Shown: one piece after another, positions 30,561 through 39,673 of the stretch | How positions within the stretch are numbered: position 1 is the first letter of the stretch | Layout: each line of letters starts with the position of its first letter | Assembly (NCBI RefSeq): GCF_014495845.1 | Contig: NZ_CP061080.1 | Span: forward strand, 4,702,001-4,766,000 | Direction of reading: 5' to 3' | From: Aquibium microcysteis | GTDB taxonomy: Bacteria; Pseudomonadota; Alphaproteobacteria; Rhizobiales; Rhizobiaceae | Length of the DNA stretch: 64,000 nt | Notes under the pieces: model-generated | The model's database searches: none | Told to the model about the DNA's origin: nothing | What the model saw: only the letters and a program-made list of their open reading frames with translations | Made by a program: the position numbers and the translations under genes

Positions 30561-31316
30561 ATGCACACCGACATCGTCGATCTCCGCGCCTTCTACTCGA
30601 CGACCCTCGGTCGGCTGGCGGAGCGGTCGATCGCCATGGCGCTGTCCAGCATCTGGTCGACGCTGCCGAACGAGCGTCTGGTCGGCCTCGGCTACACCTT
30701 GCCGTGGCTCGATCGTTTCGGCACCGAGGCGGAGCGGGTCTTCTCCTTCATGCCCGCAGCCCAGGGAGCGATTAACTGGCCGCCGCACGGCCCGTCGGCA
30801 ACCGCGCTCGTCTTCGACGAGGAGTTGCCGCTGTTCGATTCCTCCATCGACCGCATGCTTCTGGTACACGCGCTCGAGCATGCCGAAAACCCGCGCGAGA
30901 CACTGATGGAAATCTGGCGGGTGCTGGCACCGGGCGGGCGGCTGATCATCGTGGTGCCCAACCGCCGTGGCGTCTGGGCCCGCTTCGAGCATACACCTTT
31001 CGGCACCGGACGCCCCTGGTCACGGGGCCAGCTGCTCTCGTTGCTGCGGGAGACCAACTTCACGCCGGCCTCCTGGGCGGAGGCGCTTCTGTTTCCGCCG
31101 TCGCGCAGCCGCTGGGTGCTGCGGGCTCACCAGATCATCGAGCGCACCGGACGGCGCTTCTGGCCAATGTTCTGCGGCGTCCTGATCGTGGAGGCACAGA
31201 AGCGGCTCTACCAGGGCCTGCCGGTCGCGCAGCGCGCTTCGCGCCGCGTCTTCGTTCCGGTTCTCGCGCCGCAGGGGGCTGCCAGAGGGCCGACCTTAAC
31301 CGGGAATTTACCGTGA
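30561..31316 (+). CDS. Class I SAM-dependent methyltransferase-like protein
   Basis: The second half of the methyltransferase_11 fold is clear: Leu-Val-His-Ala-Leu-Glu-His-Ala-Glu-Asn-Pro, then Glu-Ile-Trp-Arg-Val-Leu-Ala-Pro-Gly-Gly-Arg-Leu-Ile-Ile-Val-Val-Pro-Asn. The glycine-rich SAM loop is poorly conserved (Leu-Val-Gly-Leu-Gly-Tyr-Thr), a feature of this gloB-linked family. ATG 30561 gives 251 residues. The substrate is unknown. The 31355 gene follows. Confidence 0.85.
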   Translation: MHTDIVDLRAFYSTTLGRLAERSIAMALSSIWSTLPNERLVGLGYTLPWLDRFGTEAERVFSFMPAAQGAINWPPHGPSATALVFDEELPLFDSSIDRMLLVHALEHAENPRETLMEIWRVLAPGGRLIIVVPNRRGVWARFEHTPFGTGRPWSRGQLLSLLRETNFTPASWAEALLFPPSRSRWVLRAHQIIERTGRRFWPMFCGVLIVEAQKRLYQGLPVAQRASRRVFVPVLAPQGAARGPTLTGNLP

Positions 31317-31354
31317 AGGCGCACAGTCCCGGCATCATCCGACGGGGGTGGGGC

Positions 31355-31555
31355 ATGGCGAAGACGAACGAAATCACGCGACTGGACGACCCGACGCTGC
31401 TGCGCCAGCTGGTGCGCGAACTCGTCGCCGGGGGCTACTGTCTCGACGAACTCGACGTGAAGCTGAGCCAGATCGTCCCGGTCGACCTCGACCTCCTGCA
31501 CGAGTGCTTCCTGGAGGTGGACGGCGCAGTCCAGCCATCCCGCCGGGCAGCCTGA
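31355..31555 (+). CDS. Small hypothetical protein (66 aa)
   Basis: ATG 31355 is preceded by a GGGGGTGGGG tract and is preferred to the GTG at 31313, which overlaps the upstream gene. The protein is acidic and helical: Asp-Asp-Pro-Thr-Leu-Leu-Arg-Gln-Leu-Val-Arg-Glu-Leu-Val, then Asp-Leu-Asp-Leu-Leu-His-Glu-Cys. No family is recognised. Its end is only 5 bases from the convergent metW stop. Confidence 0.65.
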   Translation: MAKTNEITRLDDPTLLRQLVRELVAGGYCLDELDVKLSQIVPVDLDLLHECFLEVDGAVQPSRRAA

Positions 31556-31560
31556 CGAAG

Positions 31561-32178
31561 CTAACGCTTCAGCACGAACACGGCCTGCTGGCCGAACAGA
31601 TTCCAGAACCACCAGGGCATCGAGACACCGATCGGATGGCCGTCGCGATCGAGTGCCATGGCGCTCTCGACAGTCGCGCCCACCTCCTGGCAAAGCGCCA
31701 CGAAATCCCGGATCGTGCAGAAATGGATGTTCGGCGTGTCGTACCAGCTGTAGGGCAGGTCGCGCGTGACCGGCATCCGGCCGCGAAACAGGAGCGAAAA
31801 CCGGACCCTCCAGTAGCCGAAGTTCGGGAAGGACACGATGGCGCGCTCGCCGATCCGCAGAAGCTGTTTCAGCACCTCGCGCGGGTTGCGGGTCGCCTGC
31901 AGCGTCTGCGACAGGATCACGTAGTCAAATCCTTTGTCCGGGTAGAAGACGAGGTCGGTGTCCGCATCTCCCTGGATGGCCGACAGGCCGCGTGCCACGC
32001 ATTCGTTGACGCCGCGCTGGGAAATCTCCACGCCGCGTCCGTCGACCTGCTTGTCCTGCTCCAGATAGGCGAGCAATTCGCCGTCGCCGCAGCCGACGTC
32101 GAGCACGCGCGCTCTCGGTCTGATGAAGCCTGCGATCAGCTGGAGGTCGATGCGCGGTCCGTTGCTGTTGACGCTCAT
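31561..32178 (-). CDS. metW: Methionine biosynthesis protein MetW
   Basis: MetW is a methyltransferase-like partner that activates MetX in homoserine acetylation. The SAM-fold motif Val-Leu-Asp-Val-Gly-Cys-Gly-Asp-Gly-Glu-Leu lies at about residues 25-35. The family block Phe-Pro-Asn-Phe-Gly-Tyr-Trp-Arg-Val-Arg and the ending Trp-Trp-Phe-Trp-Asn-Leu-Phe are present. It has 205 residues, normal for the family. Its ATG overlaps the metX stop by one base (TGATG), a translational coupling that should keep the two in balance. Confidence 0.96.
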   Translation of the reverse strand: MSVNSNGPRIDLQLIAGFIRPRARVLDVGCGDGELLAYLEQDKQVDGRGVEISQRGVNECVARGLSAIQGDADTDLVFYPDKGFDYVILSQTLQATRNPREVLKQLLRIGERAIVSFPNFGYWRVRFSLLFRGRMPVTRDLPYSWYDTPNIHFCTIRDFVALCQEVGATVESAMALDRDGHPIGVSMPWWFWNLFGQQAVFVLKR

Positions 32179-33353
32179 CAGGAAAGTTCCTCCAGTCCGC
32201 GCGCGCGGGCGGCAGAGCGCAGGAAGCCGTCGATGGCCGAGAAGAGTTCCGGCTCGTCGAGCAGGAAAGCGTCGTGGCCGCGGTCGGTCTCGATCTCGAC
32301 GAACGACACCGAAGCACCGGCGGCGTTGAGCGCATGGACGATCGACCGGCTTTCCTCGGTCGGAAACAGCCAGTCGCTCGTGAAGGAGACGAGGCAGAAG
32401 CGCGTGCTCGTGCCGCGGAAGGCATCGGCCAGGCGCCCGCCATGGTCGGCGGCGAGGTCGAAATAGTCCATCGCCCGGGTCATGTAGAGGTAGGAGTTCG
32501 CGTCGAAGCGGTCGACGAAGCTCATGCCCTGGTGGCGCAGGTAGCTTTCGATCTGGAAGTCGGCATCGAAGCCGAAGGTCAGGGCGGCGCGATCCTGAAG
32601 GTTGCGCCCGAACTTGCGGTGCAGCGCGGCCTCGGAAAGATAGGTGATGTGCGCGGCCATGCGGGCCACTGCGAGCCCCTTTTCGGGACGCGTGCCCGCC
32701 TCGATGTAACGCCCGCCGCGCCAGTCGGGATCGGCCATCACGGCCTGGCGACCGACCTCGTGGAAAGCGATGTTCTGAGAGGAATGGCGCGCCCCGGTGG
32801 CGATCGGCAATGCGGTGTGGACGCGCTCGGGATGGCTCGACGCCCACTGCAGCACCTGCATGCCGCCCATGGACCCGCCGATCACGGAAAACAGCCGGTC
32901 GATGCCGAGATGGTCGACCAGCATGACCTGTGCGCGCACCATGTCGCCGATGGTGACCACCGGCATGTCGAGGCCCCAGGGCCGGCCGGTGTGGGGATTG
33001 ATCGTCGCCGGTCCCGTCGAGCCGAGGCAGCCGCCGAGCACGTTGGAGCAGATGACGAAGAAGCGGTTGGTGTCGATCACCTTGCCGGGGCCGATCAGGA
33101 CCTCCCACCAGCCGGGCTTGCCCGTCACGGGATTGTCGTTGGCGACGTGCTGGTCGCCGGTCAGCGCGTGGCAGATCAGGACCGCGTTCGACCGGGCGGC
33201 GTTGAGTTCGCCGTAGGTCTGGTAGGCGATCTGGAAGGGCGACAGCACCTTTCCGGAATCGAGCTTCAGCGGCATGTCCTCACCGAACCGGACGACCTTG
33301 CTCGACGGTTCGTTGGCTTCGTTGTTCGCGATGCGGGCGCGCTCGGCGGCCAT
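32178..33353 (-). CDS. metX: Homoserine O-acetyltransferase MetX
   Basis: MetX acetylates (or succinylates) homoserine in methionine synthesis. It is an alpha/beta hydrolase with nucleophile Ser161 in [10 protein letters not shown]-rich [10 protein letters not shown] upstream, and catalytic His in Arg-Gly-His-Asp-Ala-Phe-Leu-Leu near the C terminus. ATG 33353 with an AGAAGGGA site gives 391 residues, the family length. The leader carries a SAM-II riboswitch and a terminator, so methionine sufficiency should shut the gene down. metW follows. Confidence 0.97.
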   Translation of the reverse strand: MAAERARIANNEANEPSSKVVRFGEDMPLKLDSGKVLSPFQIAYQTYGELNAARSNAVLICHALTGDQHVANDNPVTGKPGWWEVLIGPGKVIDTNRFFVICSNVLGGCLGSTGPATINPHTGRPWGLDMPVVTIGDMVRAQVMLVDHLGIDRLFSVIGGSMGGMQVLQWASSHPERVHTALPIATGARHSSQNIAFHEVGRQAVMADPDWRGGRYIEAGTRPEKGLAVARMAAHITYLSEAALHRKFGRNLQDRAALTFGFDADFQIESYLRHQGMSFVDRFDANSYLYMTRAMDYFDLAADHGGRLADAFRGTSTRFCLVSFTSDWLFPTEESRSIVHALNAAGASVSFVEIETDRGHDAFLLDEPELFSAIDGFLRSAARARGLEELS

Positions 33354-33387
33354 GGTCCCTTCTTTCCCCGGTCGGGCTCCGCACGAC

Positions 33388-33419
33388 AAAAAACCGGCGT
33401 TGCGGGGTGCAAGGCCGGT
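33388..33419 (-). terminator. Leader terminator between the SAM-II aptamer and metX
   Basis: On the minus strand ACCGGC (33419-33414) and GCCGGT (33398-33393) form a stem with an apical loop, followed by six T. The hairpin lies after the aptamer and before the metX start. It is a plausible SAM-dependent intrinsic terminator. Confidence 0.7.
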
Positions 33420-33437
33420 CACGAGACGCGCAATCGG

Positions 33438-33495
33438 CCCTTTAGCGAGTTGTTTAACGTGGCTGCAAGCCGACCGGCCAAATCACCACGACGTG
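33438..33495 (-). promoter_or_regulatory. SAM-II (metA/SAM-alpha) riboswitch upstream of metX
   Basis: Read on the minus strand the leader contains CGTGGTGATTTGGCC, then GCTTGCAGCCACGTTAA and CTCGCTAAAGGG, the conserved blocks of the SAM-II pseudoknot. The first arm CGTGG pairs with CCACG, and the 3' CGCTAAAGG part closes the pseudoknot with the loop. SAM-II is known upstream of metA/metX/metZ in Hyphomicrobiales, matching the gene here. Binding of S-adenosylmethionine lowers expression. Confidence 0.94.
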
Positions 33496-33500
33496 GTGGC

Positions 33501-33529
33501 TCAATATCCCTCGCAGGCCTTTGCGTCAA
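33501..33529 (-). promoter_or_regulatory. Candidate promoter of metX-metW
   Basis: On the minus strand TTGACG (33529-33524) and TATTGA (33506-33501) are spaced by 17 bases, a good sigma70 pair. Transcription would start just before the SAM-II aptamer. A weaker divergent pair for hisC (TTGCGT 33521-33526, TAGAGC 33544-33549) overlaps the -35. Confidence 0.6.
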
Positions 33530-33598
33530 TGACAAAGCTTTGCTAGAGCAGGCCGCGCATTCCGGGGCGATCGCCCCAAGCCTACAGGACACCCGATC

Positions 33599-34702
33599 AT
33601 GACCGAGCTTCAGCGCCCGCAGCCCAAACCCGGCGTGTTGGACATAGCGGCTTATGTACCGGGCAAGAGCGCTGCTCCGGCGGGCGTGGCCAAGGTGCAC
33701 AAGCTCTCTTCCAATGAAAGTCCGCTTGGTCCGTCGCCGAAGGCGATCGAGGCCGTTCGCGATGTCGCCGCACGGCTCGAATACTATCCGGACGGCTCCT
33801 CGACGAAGCTGCGTGAGGCCATCGCCGAAGCGCATGGGCTGAACCCGGCCAACATCCTGTGCTCGAACGGTTCCGACGAGGTGCTGGGCCTGCTCGCGCT
33901 GACCTATCTCCAGCCAGGCGACGAGGCGATCTTCACGGAACACGGATTCCTCGTCTACCGCATCTACACCCAGGCTGCGAGCGCGGTTCCGGTCTCGGTG
34001 AAGGAGACGGGCGAGACCGCCGACGTCGACGCCATCCTGGCGGCGGTGACGCCGAAGACGAAGATCGTCTTCCTGGCCAATCCGAACAACCCCACCGGCA
34101 CCTACATTCCCTTCGACGAGGTGCGGCGGCTGCATGCCGGCCTGCCGAAGCACGTGCTGCTGGTGCTCGATGCGGCCTACGCCGAATATGTCCGGCGCAA
34201 CGACTACGAGTCCGGCATCGAACTCGTCTCGTCCTCGCACAACGTCGTCATGACGCGCACCTTCTCGAAGATCCACGGACTCGGCGGTGCCCGGATCGGC
34301 TGGATCTATGCTCCGGCCGAAATCATCGACGCGCTGAACCGGGTGCGCGGCCCGTTCAACGTCAACGCGGCCGCCCTGGAGGCGGGCGTCGCGGCGATGA
34401 AGGACCGAGCCCATGTCGAGGCGGCCGTCGCCCACAATGACCGGTGGCTTGCCTGGGTGACGCAGGAACTGACCGGGCTCGGCCTGCGCGTCACCCCCAG
34501 CGTCGGCAATTTCGTGCTCGTCCATTTCAACGACGGCGATCGCCATTCGGCCGCGGCGGCGGACGAGTATTTGACGCAGCGTGGCTACATCCTGCGCCGT
34601 GTCACCGGCTACGGTTTCCCCAACGCCCTGCGCATGACCATCGGGACGGAAGAGGCCAATCGCGGCGTCGTGGCCGCTCTCGCCGAGTTCCTGAAGACCT
34701 GA
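33599..34702 (+). CDS. hisC: Histidinol-phosphate aminotransferase
   Basis: HisC is a PLP-dependent fold I aminotransferase that converts imidazole acetol-phosphate to histidinol-phosphate, and it may also act on phenylpyruvate or prephenate. The PLP lysine lies in [14 protein letters not shown]; other landmarks are [10 protein letters not shown] and Asp-Ala-Ala-Tyr-Ala-Glu-Tyr. It has 367 residues. The 2-base gap to the TyrA-type gene suggests an operon and an aromatic role for one of the transaminations. Confidence 0.95.
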   Translation: MTELQRPQPKPGVLDIAAYVPGKSAAPAGVAKVHKLSSNESPLGPSPKAIEAVRDVAARLEYYPDGSSTKLREAIAEAHGLNPANILCSNGSDEVLGLLALTYLQPGDEAIFTEHGFLVYRIYTQAASAVPVSVKETGETADVDAILAAVTPKTKIVFLANPNNPTGTYIPFDEVRRLHAGLPKHVLLVLDAAYAEYVRRNDYESGIELVSSSHNVVMTRTFSKIHGLGGARIGWIYAPAEIIDALNRVRGPFNVNAAALEAGVAAMKDRAHVEAAVAHNDRWLAWVTQELTGLGLRVTPSVGNFVLVHFNDGDRHSAAAADEYLTQRGYILRRVTGYGFPNALRMTIGTEEANRGVVAALAEFLKT

Positions 34703-34704
34703 CC

Positions 34705-35640
34705 ATGGCCGAACCCCTGTTTGAACGCGTAGCGCTGATCGGTATCGGCCTGATCGGTTCTTCGCTCGCCCGCGTCGTCCGACGCGAAGGCCTGGCCGGG
34801 AGCCTCGCGATCTCGACCCGCAGTCCTGCGACCCTGGAGCGGGCACGCGAGCTTGGACTGGGTGACGCGTACCACCTCGATCCGCGAGACGCGGTCGCAG
34901 ACGCCGATCTCGTCGTCGTTTCGGTCCCGGTCGGTTCCTCCGGCGACGTTGCGAAGACGATCGGCCCGGTTTTGAAGCCGGGAGCGATCCTCACCGATGT
35001 CGGTTCGACGAAGGCGTCGGTGATCGCCCAGATGGCGCCGGAGGTTCCGGCCAACGTGCATTTCATTCCCGGTCATCCGATCGCGGGCACGGAGCGCTCC
35101 GGTCCCGACGCGGGCTTCGCCTCGCTTTTCGAGAACCGGTGGTGCATCCTGACGCCGCTGCCCGGCACGGACGAGGCAGCGGTTGCACGACTCGCCGCCT
35201 TCTGGCGCCGTTGCGGTTCGAACATCGACACGATGGACCCCAATCACCACGACATGGTGCTGGCGATCGTGTCGCACCTGCCGCACATCATCGCCTACAA
35301 CATCGTCGGCACTGCCGACGATCTGGAAACGGTGACGAAGTCGGAAGTGATCAAGTACTCGGCGTCGGGCTTTCGCGACTTCACCCGCCTGGCTGCCTCG
35401 GACCCCACGATGTGGCGCGACGTCTGCCTGCACAACCGTGACGCCATCCTCGAGATGCTGGCACGGTTCTCGGAGGATCTCGCCTCGCTGCAACGGGCGG
35501 TACGGTGGGGGGATGGAGACAAGCTCTTCGATCTCTTCACCCGCACCCGTGCCATCCGCCGCTCGATCATCGAGGCAGGTCAGGAAGTCGACGCACCGGA
35601 TTTCGGCCGCCAGGTCGTGGCGCATTCGGAAAAAGGCTGA
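34705..35640 (+). CDS. Prephenate/arogenate dehydrogenase family protein
   Basis: TyrA-type dehydrogenases oxidise prephenate or arogenate in tyrosine synthesis. The N-terminal NAD(P) fold has Gly-Ile-Gly-Leu-Ile-Gly-Ser-Ser at about 12-19, and the catalytic region has Gly-His-Pro-Ile-Ala-Gly-Thr-Glu and His-Leu-Pro-His. At 311 residues it lacks an ACT or chorismate-mutase domain. It starts 2 bases after hisC; the hisC-tyrC pair is known from other rhizobia. Which substrate is preferred cannot be read directly. Confidence 0.94.
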   Translation: MAEPLFERVALIGIGLIGSSLARVVRREGLAGSLAISTRSPATLERARELGLGDAYHLDPRDAVADADLVVVSVPVGSSGDVAKTIGPVLKPGAILTDVGSTKASVIAQMAPEVPANVHFIPGHPIAGTERSGPDAGFASLFENRWCILTPLPGTDEAAVARLAAFWRRCGSNIDTMDPNHHDMVLAIVSHLPHIIAYNIVGTADDLETVTKSEVIKYSASGFRDFTRLAASDPTMWRDVCLHNRDAILEMLARFSEDLASLQRAVRWGDGDKLFDLFTRTRAIRRSIIEAGQEVDAPDFGRQVVAHSEKG

Positions 35641-35665
35641 ATGGGCGCGCCCGGCGAGCGACGGG

Positions 35666-36658
35666 TCAGTCGAGAGCCGGCAACTGGCCGAGCTGGATGA
35701 AGGCGATGCGCGCCCGGCCCTTCTCGATCCGCAGCGGAAGTGCAGCCGCGTTCCCGAGCATTGCGAGCCCCGCCATGGCGGAACGGATCTGGTCGGCCTG
35801 ATCGGGCATCGCCGCCGCCAGCGCTTCGCCGACCTCCGCCGGCCGGTTCATTTCGACTTCCAGCCTGGCGTCGATCAGTCCGTCTTGTCCGATCGCGAGC
35901 GGTCCCGACAGGCTGATCCGGGCCTCCTCGGTAAAGAAGGCGGATGCCGACCGCAGGACGAAACTGGCGCCCCGAAGGCTCTCGGAAGAAGCGTCGGCAA
36001 GGCGAACGCCATCCTGCACGGTCAGATCGAGTTCGACCCGCGACAGGTCTAGGCCGGTGCCGAGTCCGGGTGGAGACACGCGTAGAGTGCGCCCCTGGAT
36101 GAACAGGTCGAGGTCGCCTTCGCGCTGGCGCATGTGCGCCTCTCCGGCGAGCGCTTTGAGTACGGTCGATACCTTCTCGCCCGCGAACGGAGCTTCGACG
36201 CTCAGATCTGCCAGCGTCATGGACGCGCGTTGCGGCAGCGGGTCGTCCAGCGACGCGGAAAAGCGGACGTCATTGCCGGTGACGCCGAGGCTGCCGCTGT
36301 CGCCGGCGAGGCGCAGCTTGAGGTCGTCGAGTTCTCCGACGATCCGCCAGGGATCATAGACCTGCGAGGCCGTACGCAGTCCGCTCCCCTCGACGATCAC
36401 ACCGCCGGGGGCATCGGAGAAAGTGACGGTGTCGCAGAACAGACCGAAACGGAAGGGGAAGCCGCGTGCCTCGCGCCCGGTGCAGGTGGCCTCGCCGCCG
36501 TCGGCGATCGCCTGCCGAACCGTTTCGTCGACGCTGCGCTCGATCCGGCCGCCGACGTAGAACCAGCCTGCGCTATAGGCCGCGATCGCCACGACGATGC
36601 CCAGGCTGAGCCAGAGGAACTTGCGGCTGCCACGCTCCGGCGATTCACTTGACGTCAT
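35666..36658 (-). CDS. DUF2125 domain-containing membrane-anchored protein
   Basis: The N terminus has one transmembrane helix at about residues 13-35 (Phe-Leu-Trp-Leu-Ser-Leu-Gly-Ile-Val-Val-Ala-Ile-Ala-Ala-Tyr). The periplasmic remainder is a DUF2125 beta-rich domain with Gly-Phe-Pro-Phe-Arg-Phe-Gly-Leu-Phe-Cys and a preceding Cys, a likely disulfide pair. ATG 36658 gives 330 residues. It is convergent with the TyrA-type gene and divergent from the ChaC-like gene. The function is unknown; the family is mostly alphaproteobacterial. Confidence 0.9.
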   Translation of the reverse strand: MTSSESPERGSRKFLWLSLGIVVAIAAYSAGWFYVGGRIERSVDETVRQAIADGGEATCTGREARGFPFRFGLFCDTVTFSDAPGGVIVEGSGLRTASQVYDPWRIVGELDDLKLRLAGDSGSLGVTGNDVRFSASLDDPLPQRASMTLADLSVEAPFAGEKVSTVLKALAGEAHMRQREGDLDLFIQGRTLRVSPPGLGTGLDLSRVELDLTVQDGVRLADASSESLRGASFVLRSASAFFTEEARISLSGPLAIGQDGLIDARLEVEMNRPAEVGEALAAAMPDQADQIRSAMAGLAMLGNAAALPLRIEKGRARIAFIQLGQLPALD

Positions 36659-36723
36659 GTGGTCGACCTCGTTACCCCTCGCCGCCGGCGACAATCGGCT
36701 CGCTCCTCGAATAGGCTTTCCAT

Positions 36724-37245
36724 ATGGGCGATTTTTGGGTGTTCGGCTATGGTTCGCTGATATGGCGGCCCGGTTTTGCCCACATCCGCACTGTCCGTGC
36801 ACGCGTCCACGGCTTCAGGCGCGCGCTCTGCGTCCGCTCCTTCGTCCACCGCGGAACGCCGGAACGGCCCGGCCTGGTCCTGGGCCTCGACCGCGGCGGC
36901 TCCTGCATCGGCCTTGCGTTTCAGGTGCCGGGAGAACTGCGCGGCGAGGTCATGGACTATCTGCGCGAACGCGAACTGGTCACCCATGTCTACCGTGAGA
37001 GGCTCCTGCCGATCAGCCTCTCCTCAGGCGAGCGGGTTGAAGCCGTGTCTTACGTCGTCGATCGAAGGCACGAGCAATATGCCTGCGCACTGCATCCCGA
37101 GGAGGCGGCCGCGCATGTCCGTGGCGCCGTGGGGAAGTCGGGACCCAACGAGGAGTACGTCCTGAACACCGTGGCGCATCTGCGCGCGCTCGGCATCCGG
37201 GATCACTGGCTCGAGGATGTGGCAGAGCGTCTCGGCAGAACCTGA
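36724..37245 (+). CDS. Gamma-glutamylcyclotransferase, ChaC-like
   Basis: The 173-residue protein has the GGCT motif Val-Phe-Gly-Tyr-Gly-Ser-Leu-Ile-Trp-Arg-Pro-Gly-Phe at residues 6-18. A conserved Glu in the Arg-Glu-Leu region and Pro-Asn-Glu-Glu-Tyr-Val-Leu-Asn near the C terminus complete the family pattern. ChaC enzymes cleave glutathione to 5-oxoproline and Cys-Gly. GloB, another glutathione enzyme, is encoded 6 kb upstream, but no operon link is visible. Confidence 0.92.
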   Translation: MGDFWVFGYGSLIWRPGFAHIRTVRARVHGFRRALCVRSFVHRGTPERPGLVLGLDRGGSCIGLAFQVPGELRGEVMDYLRERELVTHVYRERLLPISLSSGERVEAVSYVVDRRHEQYACALHPEEAAAHVRGAVGKSGPNEEYVLNTVAHLRALGIRDHWLEDVAERLGRT

Positions 37246-37263
37246 GCCTCCCGCCCGGCTCGA

Positions 37264-37971
37264 TCAGCCGATCGCTTCCACGATCGCCGAGAGTTCTCCG
37301 AGATGATCGATGGCGAGGAAGCGCGGGTGTTCCGTCGGCGGCTCGACATGCTCCAGCACCCAGGTCAGCTCGTGTGGAACGTGCACGCCCCAGCCGCCCG
37401 CATCGATTGCGGGCACGACGTCGGACTTCAGCGAATTGCCGACCATCATGGCCCGTGCGGCACCGTCGCCATGCTGCGCGAAGATGCGCTCGTAGGTCGT
37501 CCGCGTCTTGTCGCTGACGATCTCCACGCCGTCGAACAGTTCGCCGAGCCCCGACTGCGCCAGCTTTCGCTCCTGGTCGAACAGATCGCCCTTGGTGATC
37601 AGGAGGATCGTGTGCGTGCCGGCGATGCGCTCCAGCGTCTCGCGAACGCCGGGCAAGGTCTCCACCGGATGCGAGAGCATGTCGCGTCCTGCCTGGAGGA
37701 TCAACTCGATGGTGCGGGCCGGAACGCGCCCCTCGGTCACCTCGATCGCCGTCTCGATCATCGACAGAGTGAAGCCCTTGACCCCGAAGCCATAGAGCCG
37801 GAGGTTTCGCTTCTCTGCCTCGAGCAGGCGCTCGGACAGGTGATCGTGATCCGCATGGTCGGACAGCAGTTCCGCGAAATGGCGTTCCGTGATCCGGAAG
37901 AAACGTTCGTTCTGCCAGAGCGTGTCGTCCGCATCGAAACCGACGGTGGTCAGGCGGCGCGAGGAGGACAT
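37264..37971 (-). CDS. HAD-superfamily hydrolase
   Basis: The Mg-dependent phosphatase fold shows motif I Phe-Asp-Ala-Asp-Asp-Thr-Leu-Trp at 12-19 (the nucleophile is the first Asp), motif II Ile-Thr-Lys-Gly-Asp, and motif III/IV Met-Val-Gly-Asn-Ser-Leu-Lys-Ser-Asp. ATG 37971 gives 235 residues, and the start is set just upstream of the first strand. The substrate is unknown. It is followed upstream by plsC on the same strand with a 10-base gap. Confidence 0.9.
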   Translation of the reverse strand: MSSSRRLTTVGFDADDTLWQNERFFRITERHFAELLSDHADHDHLSERLLEAEKRNLRLYGFGVKGFTLSMIETAIEVTEGRVPARTIELILQAGRDMLSHPVETLPGVRETLERIAGTHTILLITKGDLFDQERKLAQSGLGELFDGVEIVSDKTRTTYERIFAQHGDGAARAMMVGNSLKSDVVPAIDAGGWGVHVPHELTWVLEHVEPPTEHPRFLAIDHLGELSAIVEAIG

Positions 37972-37981
37972 CCTGTGCGGC

Positions 37982-38782
37982 CTAGCGGGCGCTTCTGGCC
38001 ACCGGATGGCCGAGCGCGGCGAGGCGCTCGCGCGCGGACTCGGGCAGATCCGGCGCATCGGGTCCGGAAGCGGCATCCACGAGCAGTTCGTCGACCACCG
38101 TCTCGGTCTCGGCGATCAGGCGGCGCATGAATTCCTCCTTGGGCAGGCCCGGCGGAATGGGCGGCAGGAAGCGTGCCTTGATGGTGCCGGGATAGCGCAT
38201 GAACTTGCGGCGGGGCCAGTAGAGCCCTGCGACATGCGCCACGGGAACCACCGGCATACCCAGCTGGGTGTAGAGCTCCACGATGCCCCATTTGTACTCG
38301 GGAGCGGCACCGGGGGCCCTGCGTGTTCCCTCGGGATAGATGATCAGCTGCCGATCCTGTTCCATCTCCTTGCGCGTGCGCGCCACCACGGCCTTCAGCG
38401 CTGCCGACCGTTTTCCGCGGTTCACCGGTACCATGCGCATCTTCGCGACGTACCAGCCGAAGAAGGGGATCCACATCAGTTCCCGCTTCAGGATGTAGAG
38501 CGGATCGCGAAGGTAGGGGAAGAACGCGATCGCGTCCCAGAACGACTGGTGCTTCGGTGCGAGGATGAACGGGCCGTCCGGAAGGTTCTCCAACCCTGTG
38601 ATCTCGAAACGGGTCCCGACGATCGCCGTCTGCAGCCACAGGCTCGACCGCGACCAGAATTTCGGGACGAACCAGGCGAGATGGCGCGGTGCCAGGAAGT
38701 AGAACGGCGTCCAGAACAGCATCTGGACGATCAGGTTGACGTAGAAGACGACGTTGTAGGCAAACGATCGGAGAACGAGCAT
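37982..38782 (-). CDS. plsC: 1-acyl-sn-glycerol-3-phosphate acyltransferase
   Basis: PlsC adds the second acyl chain to make phosphatidic acid at the inner membrane. The acyltransferase motifs are His78-Gln-Ser-Phe-Trp-Asp83 (the HX4D box) and Tyr-Pro-Glu-Gly-Thr-Arg, with Val-Asn-Arg-Gly between. The N terminus holds hydrophobic membrane segments (Ala-Tyr-Asn-Val-Val-Phe-Tyr-Val-Asn-Leu-Ile-Val). It has 266 residues. It belongs to a minus-strand run with the HAD and YdcF genes. Confidence 0.93.
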   Translation of the reverse strand: MLVLRSFAYNVVFYVNLIVQMLFWTPFYFLAPRHLAWFVPKFWSRSSLWLQTAIVGTRFEITGLENLPDGPFILAPKHQSFWDAIAFFPYLRDPLYILKRELMWIPFFGWYVAKMRMVPVNRGKRSAALKAVVARTRKEMEQDRQLIIYPEGTRRAPGAAPEYKWGIVELYTQLGMPVVPVAHVAGLYWPRRKFMRYPGTIKARFLPPIPPGLPKEEFMRRLIAETETVVDELLVDAASGPDAPDLPESARERLAALGHPVARSAR

Positions 38783-38862
38783 CAGGGGGCGCCGCGCAAG
38801 GTTGAGCGGCCGTACCTAGCACCGGGTCCGGGAAAGGGAAACCTCGACAGCGTCCGGCGGGC

Positions 38863-39537
38863 TCAGCGTGCGTTCGCACTGCGGGTCTGAGCGGCCTGCT
38901 CGGGTCCCCCGGCGAAGGGGCTGCGGGCGAGCGCCGTGAGGAATTTCGTGTACTCGGTGAACAGCACGCGGACGGCGTCGGGCTTGACCAGCCAGCTCCC
39001 GTCGTCGAGGCGGCTGTTCACCACCGGATACGGGCGTACATCGGTGGTCTTCAGCAGTCGCCGCATCTCCAGCAGGCTGCGCGGCATATGGTAGTTGTTG
39101 GTGACGAGAATGATGGACGTGTAGGCGTGCTCGTTCACCCACTTGGCGCTCTCGGCAGCATTGCCGACCGTATCTATGGCCGCCCGGTCGATGTCGATGC
39201 AGCAGGAGAACAGTCGATCGTCTGCGCCCATCACCGCCTTGAGCTCGGAGTCACGAGCGACCGGATTGACCCCGCTGATGAGCAGGCGCTGGCCCTTTCC
39301 GGATCGAAGCAGCTCCACGGCGGCGTCGAGGCGGAACTGGCCGCCGGTCAGCACGATGATGGCATCGGCTCCGGGCGGATCGCTCGGCGTTTCGAGACGA
39401 CCGATCCGGTCGGCGAACAGGCCGAATCCGGCCACGAAGGCGAGGCCGGCTACCGCGGAGACAGCGAAGATCGTTCGGCTCAGCCAGCCGAGCCGGGCAA
39501 GCCGGAATTCGCGTTTGTCGGCCCGATCCGAATTCAT
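38863..39537 (-). CDS. YdcF/DUF218-family (ElyC/SanA-like) membrane protein
   Basis: A single N-terminal helix (Ile-Phe-Ala-Val-Ser-Ala-Val-Ala-Gly-Leu-Ala-Phe-Val-Ala-Gly) anchors a DUF218 domain: Ala-Asp-Ala-Ile-Ile-Val-Leu-Thr-Gly-Gly, Leu-Leu-Ile-Ser-Gly-Val-Asn, Asn-Ala-Ala-Glu-Ser and Val-Thr-Asn-Asn-Tyr-His-Met-Pro-Arg-Ser. Relatives act in envelope or peptidoglycan precursor homeostasis. ATG 39537 gives 224 residues. It lies between ftsX and plsC on the same strand, a common rhizobial order. Confidence 0.9.
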   Translation of the reverse strand: MNSDRADKREFRLARLGWLSRTIFAVSAVAGLAFVAGFGLFADRIGRLETPSDPPGADAIIVLTGGQFRLDAAVELLRSGKGQRLLISGVNPVARDSELKAVMGADDRLFSCCIDIDRAAIDTVGNAAESAKWVNEHAYTSIILVTNNYHMPRSLLEMRRLLKTTDVRPYPVVNSRLDDGSWLVKPDAVRVLFTEYTKFLTALARSPFAGGPEQAAQTRSANAR

Positions 39538-39673
39538 TGCGCAGTCGCCGCCACCCTTTCCGTCGTCGCGCGATGATCTTTCATATCCTGCAATTGGGGC
39601 GATCGATAGAGAGGCGACCCCCTTGAGGTTCCGAGCCGCGCTGGCATCGCTCGTCGGCGAGCGAGGCTCCGGT

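Noticed and set aside
31290..31312. TTAA-N7-TTTA as a CtrA site before the 66-residue gene
   Set aside because: It has a mismatch in the second half and lies inside the coding end of the methyltransferase gene.
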